Assembly (NCBI GenBank): GCA_019745555.1
Contig: JAIESX010000021.1
Coordinates: 1 to 64,000 of the forward strand
Origin: Burkholderiaceae bacterium
GTDB taxonomy: Bacteria; Pseudomonadota; Gammaproteobacteria; Burkholderiales; Burkholderiaceae_C
Length of the DNA: 64,000 bases
Direction: 5' to 3'
Position numbers and translations under genes: made by a program. A model generated the notes under the pieces. The model did no database searches and was not told the DNA's origin. It saw nothing but the letters and a program-made list of their open reading frames with translations. Positions 1 to 11,070 of this stretch are shown one piece after another (positions within the stretch are counted from its first letter, which is position 1; the number at the start of each line of letters is the position of its first letter).

Positions 1-9
1 GGCGCGCTT

Positions 10-1584
10 TCAGTGGCTGATGCGGCCGTAGTTGGTGCGCAGCGGATCGACGCCACCACCCTTGCCGCCGCCCTGGCTGAGTGCATCGGTGCCGGTACGC
101 AGCGGATCAGGCTGGCCGCCACCCTGGCCCTGGCCACGCGGGCCGTTGTGGCTGCGGCGCTGCTCGTTGTTGCGAGCCTGACCCTGGCCTTGGCCCTGGG
201 ACTTGGCACCTTGCGGACGGGCGGGACCCTGCGCACGGGGCTGGCCCTGGCCGTTGCGCGGGGCACCACCGCTCTTGCCGCCACGGTCACCCTGGGCGGC
301 CTTGTTGTCGCGGATGCGCTGCATCATTTCCTGTCGCGCGGCCTTGGCGGCTGCCGCCATGACCTCGCGGCTGGGCGGCTTGCCGGCACCACCCCAGATG
401 GTCTGGCGGCCCATGGCGATGGGTTCGGCGCGTTCGCCCGCCTCGGGGCCGTAGCCCTCGATCGGCACCACGGGGATCTGCTGCTTGGTGAAGCGCTCGA
501 TCTCGGCCATGAAGCCTTCCTCGTCCAGGCAGACCAGGTTGACGGCCTGGCCTTCCTTGCCGGCGCGGCCGGTGCGGCCGATGCGGTGCACATAGTCTTC
601 CGGCACGTTGGGGATTTCGTAGTTCACCACGTGCGGCAGGTCGTCAATGTCGATGCCACGTGCGGCGATGTCGGTGGCCACCAGGGCGCGGATCTCACCG
701 CTCTTGAAGCCGGCCAGGGCCTGGGTGCGGGCGCCCTGGCTCTTGTTGCCGTGCAGGGCCATCGCGGTGATGCCGTTTTTCTCCAGGTACTCGGCCACGT
801 TGTTGGCGCCAAACTTGGTGCGCGTGAACACCAGCACCTGGCTCCAGTTGTTCTGGTTGATGATGTGGGCCAGCAGGGCCTTTTTCTTGCCGCGGCCCAC
901 GGGGTGCACGGCCTGGGTGATGCGCTGCACCGTGGTGTTGCGCGGGGTCACCTGCACGCTCTGCGGGTTCTTGAGCAGGCCTTCGGCCAGAGCGCGGATC
1001 TCGTCGCTGAAGGTGGCGGAGAACAGCAGGCTCTGTTTCTCCTTGGGTAGCAGGGCCAGCACCTTCTTCACGTCGTGGATGAAGCCCATGTCCAGCATGC
1101 GGTCGGCTTCGTCCAGCACCAGCATCTGCACCTGTGACAGGTCCATGTAGCCCTGCTGCTGCAGGTCCAGCAGGCGGCCCGGCGTGGCGACCAGGATGTC
1201 CACGCCCTTCTTGACGCGGTCGATCTGCGGATTCATGCCCACGCCACCGAAGATCACGGTGGAAGACAGCTGCAGGTATTTGCCGTAGCTGCGCACCGAC
1301 TCTTCCACCTGGGCGGCGAGTTCGCGCGTGGGCGTGAGCACCAGTGCGCGGATCGCGTTGCCACCCCATTTGTTCTGGGCGCTGCGGCGCATGCTCAGGT
1401 TGTGCAGCAGGGGCAGGGTGAAGGCAGCGGTCTTGCCGGTGCCGGTCTGGGCGCCGCCGAGCAGGTCGCTGCCCTGCAGGATCAGCGGGATGGCCTGGGC
1501 CTGGATGGCGGTGGGCGTTTCGTAACCCTGCTCGCGCACGGCCTTCAGGATGGCCGGGGCCAGTTTCAGTTCTTCAAAGTTCAT
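10..1584 (-). CDS. rhlE: DEAD-box ATP-dependent RNA helicase, RhlE type
   Basis: ATP-dependent RNA unwinding in RNA turnover or ribosome assembly, cytoplasmic. The 524-residue product starts with a Q-motif region (about residues 5-32), Walker A AQTGTGKT at 45-52, DEAD at 158-161 and SAT at 189-191, followed by the second RecA domain with a [10 protein letters not shown] motif. The tail is a long low-complexity Gln/Gly/Arg/Pro-rich stretch typical of RhlE-like helicases, where it aids RNA binding. The frame stays open another 82 codons upstream, but that part has no helicase homology; I start at MNFEEL, where family members begin. The gene is divergent from the DUF1631 gene across a 368-base gap. 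RhlE-type versus another DEAD-box subgroup is inferred from the short N-terminus and tail. Confidence 0.9.
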   Translation of the reverse strand: MNFEELKLAPAILKAVREQGYETPTAIQAQAIPLILQGSDLLGGAQTGTGKTAAFTLPLLHNLSMRRSAQNKWGGNAIRALVLTPTRELAAQVEESVRSYGKYLQLSSTVIFGGVGMNPQIDRVKKGVDILVATPGRLLDLQQQGYMDLSQVQMLVLDEADRMLDMGFIHDVKKVLALLPKEKQSLLFSATFSDEIRALAEGLLKNPQSVQVTPRNTTVQRITQAVHPVGRGKKKALLAHIINQNNWSQVLVFTRTKFGANNVAEYLEKNGITAMALHGNKSQGARTQALAGFKSGEIRALVATDIAARGIDIDDLPHVVNYEIPNVPEDYVHRIGRTGRAGKEGQAVNLVCLDEEGFMAEIERFTKQQIPVVPIEGYGPEAGERAEPIAMGRQTIWGGAGKPPSREVMAAAAKAARQEMMQRIRDNKAAQGDRGGKSGGAPRNGQGQPRAQGPARPQGAKSQGQGQGQARNNEQRRSHNGPRGQGQGGGQPDPLRTGTDALSQGGGKGGGVDPLRTNYGRISH

Positions 1585-1952
1585 GTAAGAGGCGCCCATC
1601 CGGGGCGCAGGGATATCGGCCTGTACAGGTGCTGAGAGCACCCGGCCAGTCAAAGGCAGATAGGGTTCAAGGAGTGGGCCGGACCGGGCCGCAGTCTGCG
1701 GTGATTCGAGCCCCCAGCAGGGCGCTGGTGTTGCGGCCAACTGGAGCGCAACGATGGCTATTGTCTCATGCTTCGGCCTCCGGTGCCGGCCCGGGCGCAA
1801 ATTGTTCACCCAGCGACTTTTATGTGCCATCTTTGGTCATTTATGTCATACCCGTAAGCAAATGTTGCGCACGTGTATGCTGTCTGCTCTGCTGCGGAGA
1901 AAATGTAACAAGTACTTGGGGCCCCGCCCCGGTGGGCCCTAGTTTTTTCCAC
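1585..1952. other. divergent intergenic region, RhlE helicase / DUF1631
   Basis: These 368 bases separate two divergently transcribed genes and should carry both promoters. Bases about 1800-1915 are clearly more AT-rich than the flanking genes. I see no convincing -35/-10 pair. A GC hairpin followed by a T run lies at its right end and is listed separately. The open frames crossing the region look like shadow extensions of the neighbouring genes. Confidence 0.6.
1919..1948 (+). terminator. terminator-like hairpin in the leader of the DUF1631 gene
   Basis: The self-complementary hexamer GGGCCC occurs at 1919-1924 and again at 1934-1939, giving a 6-bp GC stem with a 9-base loop, followed by TAG and six T (1943-1948). 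It ends four bases before the ATG of the plus-strand gene. The shape fits an intrinsic terminator or attenuator reading toward DUF1631. The same bases cannot serve the helicase gene, which reads away from it. Whether it folds in RNA is inferred. Confidence 0.4.
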
Positions 1953-4253
1953 ATGAAGAAGTTCCTCTCGCGACGTCTGGGTGTGTCGGATGATCCGACC
2001 GCCGAGAAGCCATCCCTGCATGACTGCATCGAGGCGGTGCTGGAGCAGTCCGGTCCGTTGATGGACGATGTGATCAAAGGCCTGGATCTGGCCCTGCATC
2101 AGGTGGGGGGCAAGGTCTCCAAGGTCAACCAGCGTACGCTGAGCCAGCCCATCGTCGAGGAGTTGCGGCGCCAGGCCGAGGCCGTGCGTGCCACTTTCGG
2201 CGTGCAGCTGCGCCTGGCCATCTACCGCAGCGGAAGCCACGCCAGCGACCCCGAGGCCCTGGTGCGCTTCGACGACATCCAGCTGCTCGACGAGGGGCAG
2301 CTCGAAGCCAATATCGAGTTTGCGCTGGCGCAGCAGGAGATCCAGTTCGCCACCGACGAGGTGATCCCGCCGCTCAATGCCCTGGTCAGCAGCCTCATGG
2401 GCTGGATGTCGGTGCAGGCGCACCAGAACCCGTTGCGTCCCGAGACCTTTGCGCGCGCGCTGCGCGAAACCCTGCTGCAGCATGTGCCCAGCGAGCAGGC
2501 GCGCACCGCGCTGATCACGCCGGCGGCCGGCATCCTCGGCAACAGCCTGCGCTCCCTCTACAAGGAGCTGGCCGACTGGCTGCGCTCGCAGGGCATCGAG
2601 CCCGTCGTGCCCTTGCTGACGGCCTCGGGTGGTGACGCCAGCGGCAGGCCGGTCGAGAACCCGGTGACCCGCACCATGCTCACGCTGGACAAGCTGCGCA
2701 AGTTGCTGACCACCGAGATCGAGCTCGGCGGCGGTGCGCACAAGGGCAAGGACTTCCTGCACACGGTGCCGGCCTCGATGGTGGCGATCGAGGACCTGAA
2801 GATGGTCGAGCCCATGATCAAGCGCCTGAGCGAACGCGCGCTCAAGGACGCCAAGGCCACGGCCAAGAACAAGGGCGGCAACATGAACCGCGAGCTCGGC
2901 CAGCAGCTGGGCGAGGAGGTGGTGCGCCTGATGCTGGAGAACCTGGGCAAGGACCAGCGCCTGCTGCCGCCGGTGCGCGCGCAGGTCAAGGAGCTGGAGC
3001 CGCTGCTGTTGCAGCTGGCGCAGAACGATCCGCGCTTCTTCAGCGACAAGCGCCATCCGGCGCGCCAGTTCCTGGACCGCATCACGCACCAGAGCCTGGG
3101 TTACAAGACCGAGAACGACGAGCGCTTCCAGCGCTTCCTCAAGATGGTCACCTCGGCCGTGCTTGAACTGCTGGGCAGCGACGGTCATCCCGAGTCCTTT
3201 GCCCGGGCGCTGACCATGCTCGATGCCCAGTGGGCCCGCGTGGACCTGGCTCTCAAAGCCAGGCAGGAAGAGGCAGCCAAGGCCCTCATGCATGCCGAGC
3301 AGCGTAACCTGCTCGCGCAACGTCTGGCGGCCGACTTCCAGGAGCGCATGCGCGACAAGAAGATCCCCGAGTTCATCCAGACCTTTCTGAGCGGGCCCTG
3401 GCCGCAGGTGGTTGCCGAGTCGCAGCTGCGCGCGAGCGGCACCGACGATGCCGACGGTTATCTGGCACTGGTCGATGACCTGCTCTGGAGCGTGCAGTCC
3501 AAGCTGGCGCGGCGCAATCGCGCACGCCTGGTGCAGCTTGTCCCCAATCTGCTGGTCAAGCTACGTCAGGGTCTGCAGCTCATCGACTACCCGCCGGAGC
3601 GCATTCCGCGCTTTCTCGACGACCTGATCGCGCTGCATGAGAAGGCCTTCGAGCCGCCCAAGGTGAAGCCGCCCACAGCCCCGCCGGCTGCTGAGGTGCC
3701 GGTGGCCAAACCCCTGCGGCCCGGGGTGGTCCCGGAAGAGCTGGGCGGGCCGGTCGACGGTCTGGAGGTGACAGAGCTGGCAGGCCTGCCCGACGATCTA
3801 CCCGAGGAGTTTTCGCAGGACCCCGGGGAGGAGAGCACGGGCTTTGGCGTGATCGAGGCCGGCGATGCGGACCAGATCTGGATGGCGGGCCATGAGGCCG
3901 ACGAGGCGGGTTACCTGCCCGAGGGCGACGTCATGCCCGACGCCGGCACGGCCGGGGCGCCGATGTCGGCCAGCTGGAATGCGGCCGACCTGGCCATCGG
4001 TTGCTGGGTCGAGCTGCAGCTCAAGGGCGAGTGGGTACGGGCCCAGCTGACCTGGGCCAGCCCGCACCGCACGCTCTTCATGTTCATCTCGGGCAAGGGC
4101 CTGGCGCATTCCATGTCGCGCCGCACCATGGAGCAGCTGCGCACCCGCGGACTCATGCGCATCGTGTCCGAGCGCCATATGGTGGACAACGCCCTGGACG
4201 CCGTGGCCCAGGCAGCCCTGCTCAACGAGCGCAAGCAGCCGCCCAAATCCTGA
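1953..4253 (+). CDS. DUF1631 family protein (upstream paralogue)
   Basis: A 766-residue protein of the DUF1631 family, whose function is unknown to me. It is soluble and helix-rich, with no signal peptide or membrane segment. The middle is acidic and proline-rich (about residues 560-650). The last ~90 residues form a conserved C-terminal block (CWVELQL...WVRAQLTW...) that recurs in the second copy at 6045-8171; it resembles a small beta-barrel, PilZ-like in flavour, but I cannot assign it. The frame is open from base 1629, but ATG 1953 (MKKFLSRRLG) is where family-like sequence begins. A terminator-like hairpin sits directly upstream. ettA follows 66 bases downstream on the same strand. Confidence 0.85.
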   Translation: MKKFLSRRLGVSDDPTAEKPSLHDCIEAVLEQSGPLMDDVIKGLDLALHQVGGKVSKVNQRTLSQPIVEELRRQAEAVRATFGVQLRLAIYRSGSHASDPEALVRFDDIQLLDEGQLEANIEFALAQQEIQFATDEVIPPLNALVSSLMGWMSVQAHQNPLRPETFARALRETLLQHVPSEQARTALITPAAGILGNSLRSLYKELADWLRSQGIEPVVPLLTASGGDASGRPVENPVTRTMLTLDKLRKLLTTEIELGGGAHKGKDFLHTVPASMVAIEDLKMVEPMIKRLSERALKDAKATAKNKGGNMNRELGQQLGEEVVRLMLENLGKDQRLLPPVRAQVKELEPLLLQLAQNDPRFFSDKRHPARQFLDRITHQSLGYKTENDERFQRFLKMVTSAVLELLGSDGHPESFARALTMLDAQWARVDLALKARQEEAAKALMHAEQRNLLAQRLAADFQERMRDKKIPEFIQTFLSGPWPQVVAESQLRASGTDDADGYLALVDDLLWSVQSKLARRNRARLVQLVPNLLVKLRQGLQLIDYPPERIPRFLDDLIALHEKAFEPPKVKPPTAPPAAEVPVAKPLRPGVVPEELGGPVDGLEVTELAGLPDDLPEEFSQDPGEESTGFGVIEAGDADQIWMAGHEADEAGYLPEGDVMPDAGTAGAPMSASWNAADLAIGCWVELQLKGEWVRAQLTWASPHRTLFMFISGKGLAHSMSRRTMEQLRTRGLMRIVSERHMVDNALDAVAQAALLNERKQPPKS

Positions 4254-4319
4254 GCCGTAGCCTCTGCAGACCGTCGGGCTGGGATAATGCGGCTTTTACC
4301 CCCGCAGAATTGACCGCTC

Positions 4320-5981
<1,662 letters not shown>

Positions 5982-6044
5982 TCGTGTGGAGCTTTCCCGT
6001 CTTGCTCCTCTGCGCCTGAACCGATAGAGTCCTGATCAACGGTC

Positions 6045-8171
6045 ATGTCTACTCGCCCTGTTCCTGTCGCGCCGACGCCCGAGCTGACAGCCTTGTTGCA
6101 CGAGGCTGCCCGTCAGGGACTGAATGTCATGGACGAGCTCCTGCGAGAGGGACGAGAAGGGTTGCGTCGCTACGCTGAACAGACGCGTGACCTGGCTGAG
6201 CGGGACAACCGCGCGCGTGCCGTCATGGCGCTGACGCAAGTCGCACCAGATCTGCGCCGACGCTATCCGGAGATGCTGCGCCTTGCCTTTGAGCGCGAGC
6301 TTGGAGACAACCCGCTCAGCACGATCGTCGATACCGGGCCGTCGAGCATCCGCTTCGACCAGCTCGAGCTGATGGACGAGCAGCAGGTGCAGCAGCGCAT
6401 CAGCACAGTGCGTGGTCTGCAGCAGGTCCTGCTCGAGTCCGAGCTGGAGTTGTCCGAGCTCAACGCACTGGTCAGCGCCCTGATGGGTTTTGCGCAGGTC
6501 CGCTCCGAGCGCAATCCCCTGCGCCCCGAGGTTTTTCTGGAAGTCCTGCAAACCCTGCTGGCGGAACAGCCGGGCGATGGGCGTACGCACGCCTATTGGT
6601 CGCAGGTCCTCGTTCCCCTGCTGGGCAAGCAGTTGCGGGAGGTCTATCGCAGTCTGCTGGGGCAGCTCAGGCAGCAGCGTATCCAACCCGCGCGCTATGC
6701 CATCCAGCGTCCGGTCCAGATGGGCAGCGCGGGTCCGGCGCGCGGCAACACCGTTTCGGCTCCGGGGGCTGCCGTCCTTGCCACGTCGGGTGCGGGGCCT
6801 GCGCCCAGGCCGGCCGCCGTTGCGGCCGCGCAGCTGACGGTGCAGCAGTTGCATGGCCTGGTGTCGGGCTCGGCCCAGAACCCGGAGCAGCTGGCGCAGG
6901 AAGTGGTCAACCTGATCATTGCCAACATCGCCGGTGATCCGCGTATCCTGCCGCCGGTCTGGCAACTGATCTACGAGCTGGAGCCGGCGCTGCTCGCGCT
7001 GGCGCGCAACGATCTGAATTTCTTCCACGACAAGAAACATCCCGCGCGTCTGTTGCTGGAAGAGGTTGTGCAGCACAGTTTTGCATACCCGGAAGAAGCA
7101 ACGCCTGGCTTCGAGGACTTTCTAGCGCATCTGCGAATGGCGCTGGGTGAAATCGACCCGGCACGGGCTGGTCACCCTGCAATTTTTGCCGCAGCGCTGG
7201 AGCGCTTGCATCGCCACTGGGCCCAGGCCGAGCAGGTCCGCGAGGCGCAGCGGCAGGCGGCCGTCCAGGCTTTGCAGCAGGCCGAGCGCCGCAACGAGCT
7301 GGCGCGACAGATCGCTGAACACATCCGCCAGCAACCCGACACCGTGCTGGTGCCCGATGTCGTGGTCGATTTTGCCTGTGGCCCCTGGGCCCAGGTCATG
7401 GCCAAGGCCAGGATCGATGGTTCGGCGGGTGGCTCGGGCGGGGCGGATCATGTGGCCCTGCTCGAGGATCTGTTTTGGAGTGTGCGCCCCGATCTGACCC
7501 GCCAGCAGCCCGGCCAGCTGGTCAAGCTCATTCCGCAACTCGTGCAGGGTCTGCGCCAGGGTTTGGCGCTGATCGACTACCCTGCCGAGCAGACCGAGCA
7601 TTTCTTCGCCCAGCTGTTTGCCCTGCACCAGGGTGGCATGGATGGCATGTCGTCCGCGCGCAGCCTGCGTGCCGCCACCCCTGCCCCGGCTCAAGGGCCC
7701 TGGCTGGCTCCGGAGGAGGCACGGGATTCAGGCTTCATGGATGACATGGTCGAGGCGCCCAGGGGCGATTTCGCGGCGACGGTCCCGGCCGACTTCCCCG
7801 CGACCGAGCCCATGGGCCTGGTGGACCGTGGGTCCGAGACCGAGCCGGCACCGCTGGAGTCGGCGGCGGATGCTGCCGGGCTGCAGCTGGACCAGCTTCA
7901 GCCCGGCAGCTGGATCGAGCTGCAGGTCAGCGGGCAATGGGTGCGCCTGCAGCTGGTCTGGCTCAGTGACAACGCCAGCCTCTGCCTGTTCTCCAGCAGC
8001 AACGGCGCCAACCATTCGATGACGCGGCGCATGTTCGACCGTCTGGTGGCCCAGGACCAGCTGCGTCTGGTGTCGCAAGGGGCCGTGGTCGACCGCGCTT
8101 TCGATGCCGTGGCTGAACTGGCCATGCGCAACAGCGTCTACATGGACATCCAGGCCGACCCTCAGCCCTGA
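6045..8171 (+). CDS. DUF1631 family protein (downstream paralogue)
   Basis: A 708-residue DUF1631 protein, clearly related to the product of 1953-4253. Shared signatures include LNALVSxLMG, RNPLRPEVF/HQNPLRPETF, HPARLLLEE/HPARQFLDR, the FACGPWAQV/FLSGPWPQV block, GLRQGLALIDYP/KLRQGLQLIDYP, and the C-terminal SWIELQVSGQWVRLQL block. It lacks the N-terminal lead of the first copy and starts at MSTRPVPVAP. Alanine-, glutamine- and arginine-rich helices suggest an extended scaffold. Function unknown. The start lies 63 bases after the ettA stop, so co-transcription is plausible. The two copies are well diverged, so this is not a recent duplication. Confidence 0.85.
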   Translation: MSTRPVPVAPTPELTALLHEAARQGLNVMDELLREGREGLRRYAEQTRDLAERDNRARAVMALTQVAPDLRRRYPEMLRLAFERELGDNPLSTIVDTGPSSIRFDQLELMDEQQVQQRISTVRGLQQVLLESELELSELNALVSALMGFAQVRSERNPLRPEVFLEVLQTLLAEQPGDGRTHAYWSQVLVPLLGKQLREVYRSLLGQLRQQRIQPARYAIQRPVQMGSAGPARGNTVSAPGAAVLATSGAGPAPRPAAVAAAQLTVQQLHGLVSGSAQNPEQLAQEVVNLIIANIAGDPRILPPVWQLIYELEPALLALARNDLNFFHDKKHPARLLLEEVVQHSFAYPEEATPGFEDFLAHLRMALGEIDPARAGHPAIFAAALERLHRHWAQAEQVREAQRQAAVQALQQAERRNELARQIAEHIRQQPDTVLVPDVVVDFACGPWAQVMAKARIDGSAGGSGGADHVALLEDLFWSVRPDLTRQQPGQLVKLIPQLVQGLRQGLALIDYPAEQTEHFFAQLFALHQGGMDGMSSARSLRAATPAPAQGPWLAPEEARDSGFMDDMVEAPRGDFAATVPADFPATEPMGLVDRGSETEPAPLESAADAAGLQLDQLQPGSWIELQVSGQWVRLQLVWLSDNASLCLFSSSNGANHSMTRRMFDRLVAQDQLRLVSQGAVVDRAFDAVAELAMRNSVYMDIQADPQP

Positions 8172-8178
8172 GGGCTGC

Positions 8179-9498
8179 TCAGACTTGCCCGGGCGGCGGC
8201 GCCTCGCCGCGCAGGCGCCGCCGTACCAGATCGATGTGGTTGCGCAGGGCGTAGAGCTCGTCGGCGTAGGACAGCGGGATGCGGATGCGACCCACCCGCG
8301 TCTCCAGCTCGTCCAGCTCCTGCACCAGGGCGTCGACCGTGGTCTGGCCGGTCTGCAGCCGTTCCTCGATCTGCCTCAGCTGCGCGTACCAGCGGAACAC
8401 GCGCGAGCGCACGCGGAATTCATAGAGCGGCGGCACGATACGGCCCAGGGGCAGCAGCAGGGCGATGATCAGGCCCAGGGCCAGCCACATGCGTTCGAGC
8501 AGATTGGCCAGGGTGAAGGGCAGGTAGCGCTGCAGCAGGGGCACGCCGTTGCGCAGGGTGCGCTCGGCCTCGCGTGCCAGCGGGTAGCCGGCCAGATCCG
8601 CATTCGGGTAGCTGCGCGCCCGGTTGAACCAGCCGGCGCCGCGGTGCAGGCGCAGCGAGGCCTGGGAAAAGAGCTGCAGCAGGGCGGGATGCACCTCGGG
8701 GCCGGCCAGCAGCGTGGTGGTGGTCGCCACCAGGCGTACATCGCGCGGCGGCAGGTCGGTGGCCAGATCCACCACGCCACGCGGCAGGGTGACGGGGCTG
8801 AGGAAATGAAAACGCCGTGCATAGGCTTCGCTCTGCGCCAGGTCCATCAGGGCGATGCCCGGGGTCTTGAGCAGCATCTGCACCAGCAGTGACTCCGGCG
8901 CCGAGGCGAAGACCAGTGCGTCGATGCGCCCGTCCAGCAGTGCAACCACGGCCGGCGTGGGTTCGAGCTGCTGCAGTTGCATGCGCTGCGGGTCCAGGCC
9001 ATTGGCCTCGATCAGCTGCTGCATCAGCGCGGGCACGCCGCTGCCCGCCGTCCCGACGTTGACGCGCAGGCGCTGCAGATCACGCAGCCCCTCGAGCCGG
9101 GGCACGGCCGCGCTGCGGTAGAAGATCCACAAGGGTTCGACGAAAAGATTGCCGAGCGCGCTGAGTTCTTCGTCTTCGTCGGCCGCACCGCTGCCCCCCT
9201 GCACAAAGCCCAGGTCCACCTCGCCGCGGCGCAGCAGTTCGAGGTTCTCGGCCGAGCCCTGGCTGGGCCGCAGCACCACCTCGATGCCCTGCTGCGCCAG
9301 CAGCCGCGCGTAACGCTGGCCCCACTCCTCATAGGCGCTCTGTGCCGGTCCGGTGGCCAGCGTGACGCGTCGCGGTGGCATGGGGTCCAGCCACCAGTAG
9401 GCCAGTGCCAGCAGCGCGGCTGCCAGCAGCACGAAGGGCGCGGCCGGCACCAGCAGGTCGCGCAGATGGGCCAGCCAGAGGGAGAGCTTTTGCGTCAT
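8179..9498 (-). CDS. TAXI family TRAP-type solute-binding protein, membrane-anchored
   Basis: A 439-residue protein with TAXI-family binding-domain features: LATGPAQSAYEEWG near residue 48, then NLELLRRGEVDLGFVQGG and the VNVGTAGSGVP block typical of periplasmic receptors. Unlike transport receptors it has an uncleaved-looking N-terminal membrane segment (about residues 15-37) and a second one near 330-352, followed by a ~75-residue cytoplasmic-type coiled tail. No TRAP membrane subunit (DctQM) is adjacent, so it may sense rather than transport. The start codon overlaps the stop of the P1 peptidase gene by four bases, implying translational coupling. Substrate unknown. Confidence 0.82.
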   Translation of the reverse strand: MTQKLSLWLAHLRDLLVPAAPFVLLAAALLALAYWWLDPMPPRRVTLATGPAQSAYEEWGQRYARLLAQQGIEVVLRPSQGSAENLELLRRGEVDLGFVQGGSGAADEDEELSALGNLFVEPLWIFYRSAAVPRLEGLRDLQRLRVNVGTAGSGVPALMQQLIEANGLDPQRMQLQQLEPTPAVVALLDGRIDALVFASAPESLLVQMLLKTPGIALMDLAQSEAYARRFHFLSPVTLPRGVVDLATDLPPRDVRLVATTTTLLAGPEVHPALLQLFSQASLRLHRGAGWFNRARSYPNADLAGYPLAREAERTLRNGVPLLQRYLPFTLANLLERMWLALGLIIALLLPLGRIVPPLYEFRVRSRVFRWYAQLRQIEERLQTGQTTVDALVQELDELETRVGRIRIPLSYADELYALRNHIDLVRRRLRGEAPPPGQV

Positions 9499-10499
9499 GG
9501 CTGGATCAATTCGGTACAGGCGGGCCAGTGCTGCGCGCCCACGCTCAGGCCACGCGCGGCATGCACGGCGTTGACCACGGCGCGGGCCGTGGCCTCGGCC
9601 GCCAGCGTGGCCAGCAGCAGCATGTCTGCAGGGCGGCCACTGGTGCCGGTGCCCAGGGCGAAAAGGGTGTCGCCGTCGAGCTGGGTGTGCACGGGGTTGA
9701 TGCTGCGCGCCAGCCCGTCATGGGCCACCTGGGCTAAGCGTTGCGCCTGAGCCTTGTCCAGCACCGCATCCGTGGCGATCACGCCGATGGTGGTGTTTTT
9801 TCCGGCCAGCGCGTGCCGCGCTTGCAGGCCCTGCAACAGGGCCTGGCGTGTGTCCTGCAGCGTCCGACCGTCGGCACTGCGGGCGCCAGCCAGCAGGCGT
9901 CCCGAGGCCGGGTCCAGCACATCGCCGACGGCGTTGCAGACGATGAGCGCGCCCACCGTATGGCCTGCGGCCGTCACACTGGCTGTGCCCACGCCGCCCT
10001 TCATCGCGCGCTCCGCGCCCAGCAGCTTGCCCACCAGCGCGCCGCTGCCGGCGCCCACATTGCCTTGCGCGGGGGCCTGGCCGCTGGCTGCCGCACAGGC
10101 GCGGTAGCCGGCCTCGGCATCGGGGCGGATGCGGCCATCGCCCACGCCCAGGTCGAAGATCACGGCCGCTGGCACGATGGGCACCAGGCCATGGCCCGTG
10201 TCCAGGCCGATGCCCTGCTGCTCCAGCCAGCGCATCACGCCGCCGGCCGCGTCCAGGCCCCAGGCGCTGCCGCCGGCCAGCAGCACGGCGTGCACCCGCT
10301 GCACGAGGTTGCCGGGCGCCAGCAGATCGGTCTCACGCGTGCCGGGCGCGGCCCCGCGCACGTCGACGCCGCCGACGGCGCCCGCACGCGCCAGCACCAC
10401 GGTGCAACCCGTGGGGCGACGGGTGTCGCTGTCATGGCCGACTTCGATGCCGGTCACATCGGTGATGGCGCCGGGATAGGGCAGGGGGGAAGCATGCAT
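9495..10499 (-). CDS. P1 family peptidase (DmpA/BapA-like aminopeptidase fold)
   Basis: A 334-residue member of peptidase family P1 (Ntn-hydrolase-like, autoprocessing). Characteristic segments are ITDVTGIEVGH at 12-22, VLLAGGSAWGLDAA, GNVGAGSGALVGK and GGVGTAS; in the family the nucleophile is a Ser or Thr exposed by self-cleavage after Gly, and GGVGTAS is the best candidate here by analogy. No signal peptide. Family members hydrolyse N-terminal D- or beta-amino acids or act on unknown peptides. It is translationally coupled to the TAXI-type protein downstream (four-base overlap), which hints that the bound ligand and the peptidase substrate may be related. Confidence 0.88.
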   Translation of the reverse strand: MHASPLPYPGAITDVTGIEVGHDSDTRRPTGCTVVLARAGAVGGVDVRGAAPGTRETDLLAPGNLVQRVHAVLLAGGSAWGLDAAGGVMRWLEQQGIGLDTGHGLVPIVPAAVIFDLGVGDGRIRPDAEAGYRACAAASGQAPAQGNVGAGSGALVGKLLGAERAMKGGVGTASVTAAGHTVGALIVCNAVGDVLDPASGRLLAGARSADGRTLQDTRQALLQGLQARHALAGKNTTIGVIATDAVLDKAQAQRLAQVAHDGLARSINPVHTQLDGDTLFALGTGTSGRPADMLLLATLAAEATARAVVNAVHAARGLSVGAQHWPACTELIQP

Positions 10500-10542
10500 G
10501 CGCCGATGATACGCAGCGCCGCAGGCTCAGCGTCTCAGAACC

Positions 10543-10956
10543 TCAATCCATGACCTGGATGCGGACCGGCACCACGCCCGCGTTGAGGCTGGCGATGCTC
10601 CTGAAAGCCGAGCTGGAGAGATCGATGATGCGGCCCTTGACGAAAGGTCCGCGGTCGTTCACGCGCACCACCACGGTCTTGCCGTTCTGGGTGTTGGTGA
10701 CCTTCACGCGTGTGCCGAAGGGCAGGCTGCGGTGGGCCGCCGTGAGCTTGCCCTGGTCGAAGCGTTCACCATTGGCTGTCTTGCGGCCGTGGAACTCGTT
10801 GCCGTAGTAGGACGCCTGCCCGGTATCGCTGTGGCCGGAGGCGCTGGAGTTCGGCGTGCTGCTGCAGCCGACCAGCAGGGCCAGCATCAGAAGGCAAGCC
10901 GCGCCGGCCCATCGCAGGCAGGCCGACCGGGGCGGGAGCATCATGAGCATATGCAT
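10543..10956 (-). CDS. septal ring lytic transglycosylase RlpA family lipoprotein
   Basis: A 137-residue lipoprotein with a double-psi beta-barrel domain. The N-terminus is a signal peptide ending in LLVGC, a lipobox. The mature part has the RlpA signatures [45 protein letters not shown] and [11 protein letters not shown]. RlpA proteins bind or cleave glycan strands lacking stem peptides at the septum. There is no SPOR domain, so this is a minimal version. The frame extends upstream, but signal-peptide character begins at MHMLMML; ATGs at 10956, 10950 and 10944 are all possible. A TATAGT element lies only about ten bases before the chosen ATG. Confidence 0.87.
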   Translation of the reverse strand: MHMLMMLPPRSACLRWAGAACLLMLALLVGCSSTPNSSASGHSDTGQASYYGNEFHGRKTANGERFDQGKLTAAHRSLPFGTRVKVTNTQNGKTVVVRVNDRGPFVKGRIIDLSSSAFRSIASLNAGVVPVRIQVMD

Positions 10957-11070
10957 GCGGTCCACTATAAAACCGCCTTGCCCGCCAGTCTTGCGGAATG
11001 TCCCGGGTCTGTTGCGGACCGGCCGCAACGGATCGACAGGCGGTGGCGTGAGCCGACCGGCGGCGGCACC

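Noticed and set aside
1690-1725. Possible tRNA T-arm (GATTCGAGCCCCC)
   Set aside because: No acceptor stem, D-arm or anticodon arm can be placed around it.
1585-1830. 82-codon upstream extension of the RhlE-type helicase frame
   Set aside because: The extension has no helicase homology, and the family begins at MNFEELKL. It overlaps the divergent promoter region.
1629-1952. Open frame continuing upstream of the DUF1631 start
   Set aside because: Composition and sequence are not family-like, and it crosses a T run and hairpin. ATG 1953 is the better start.
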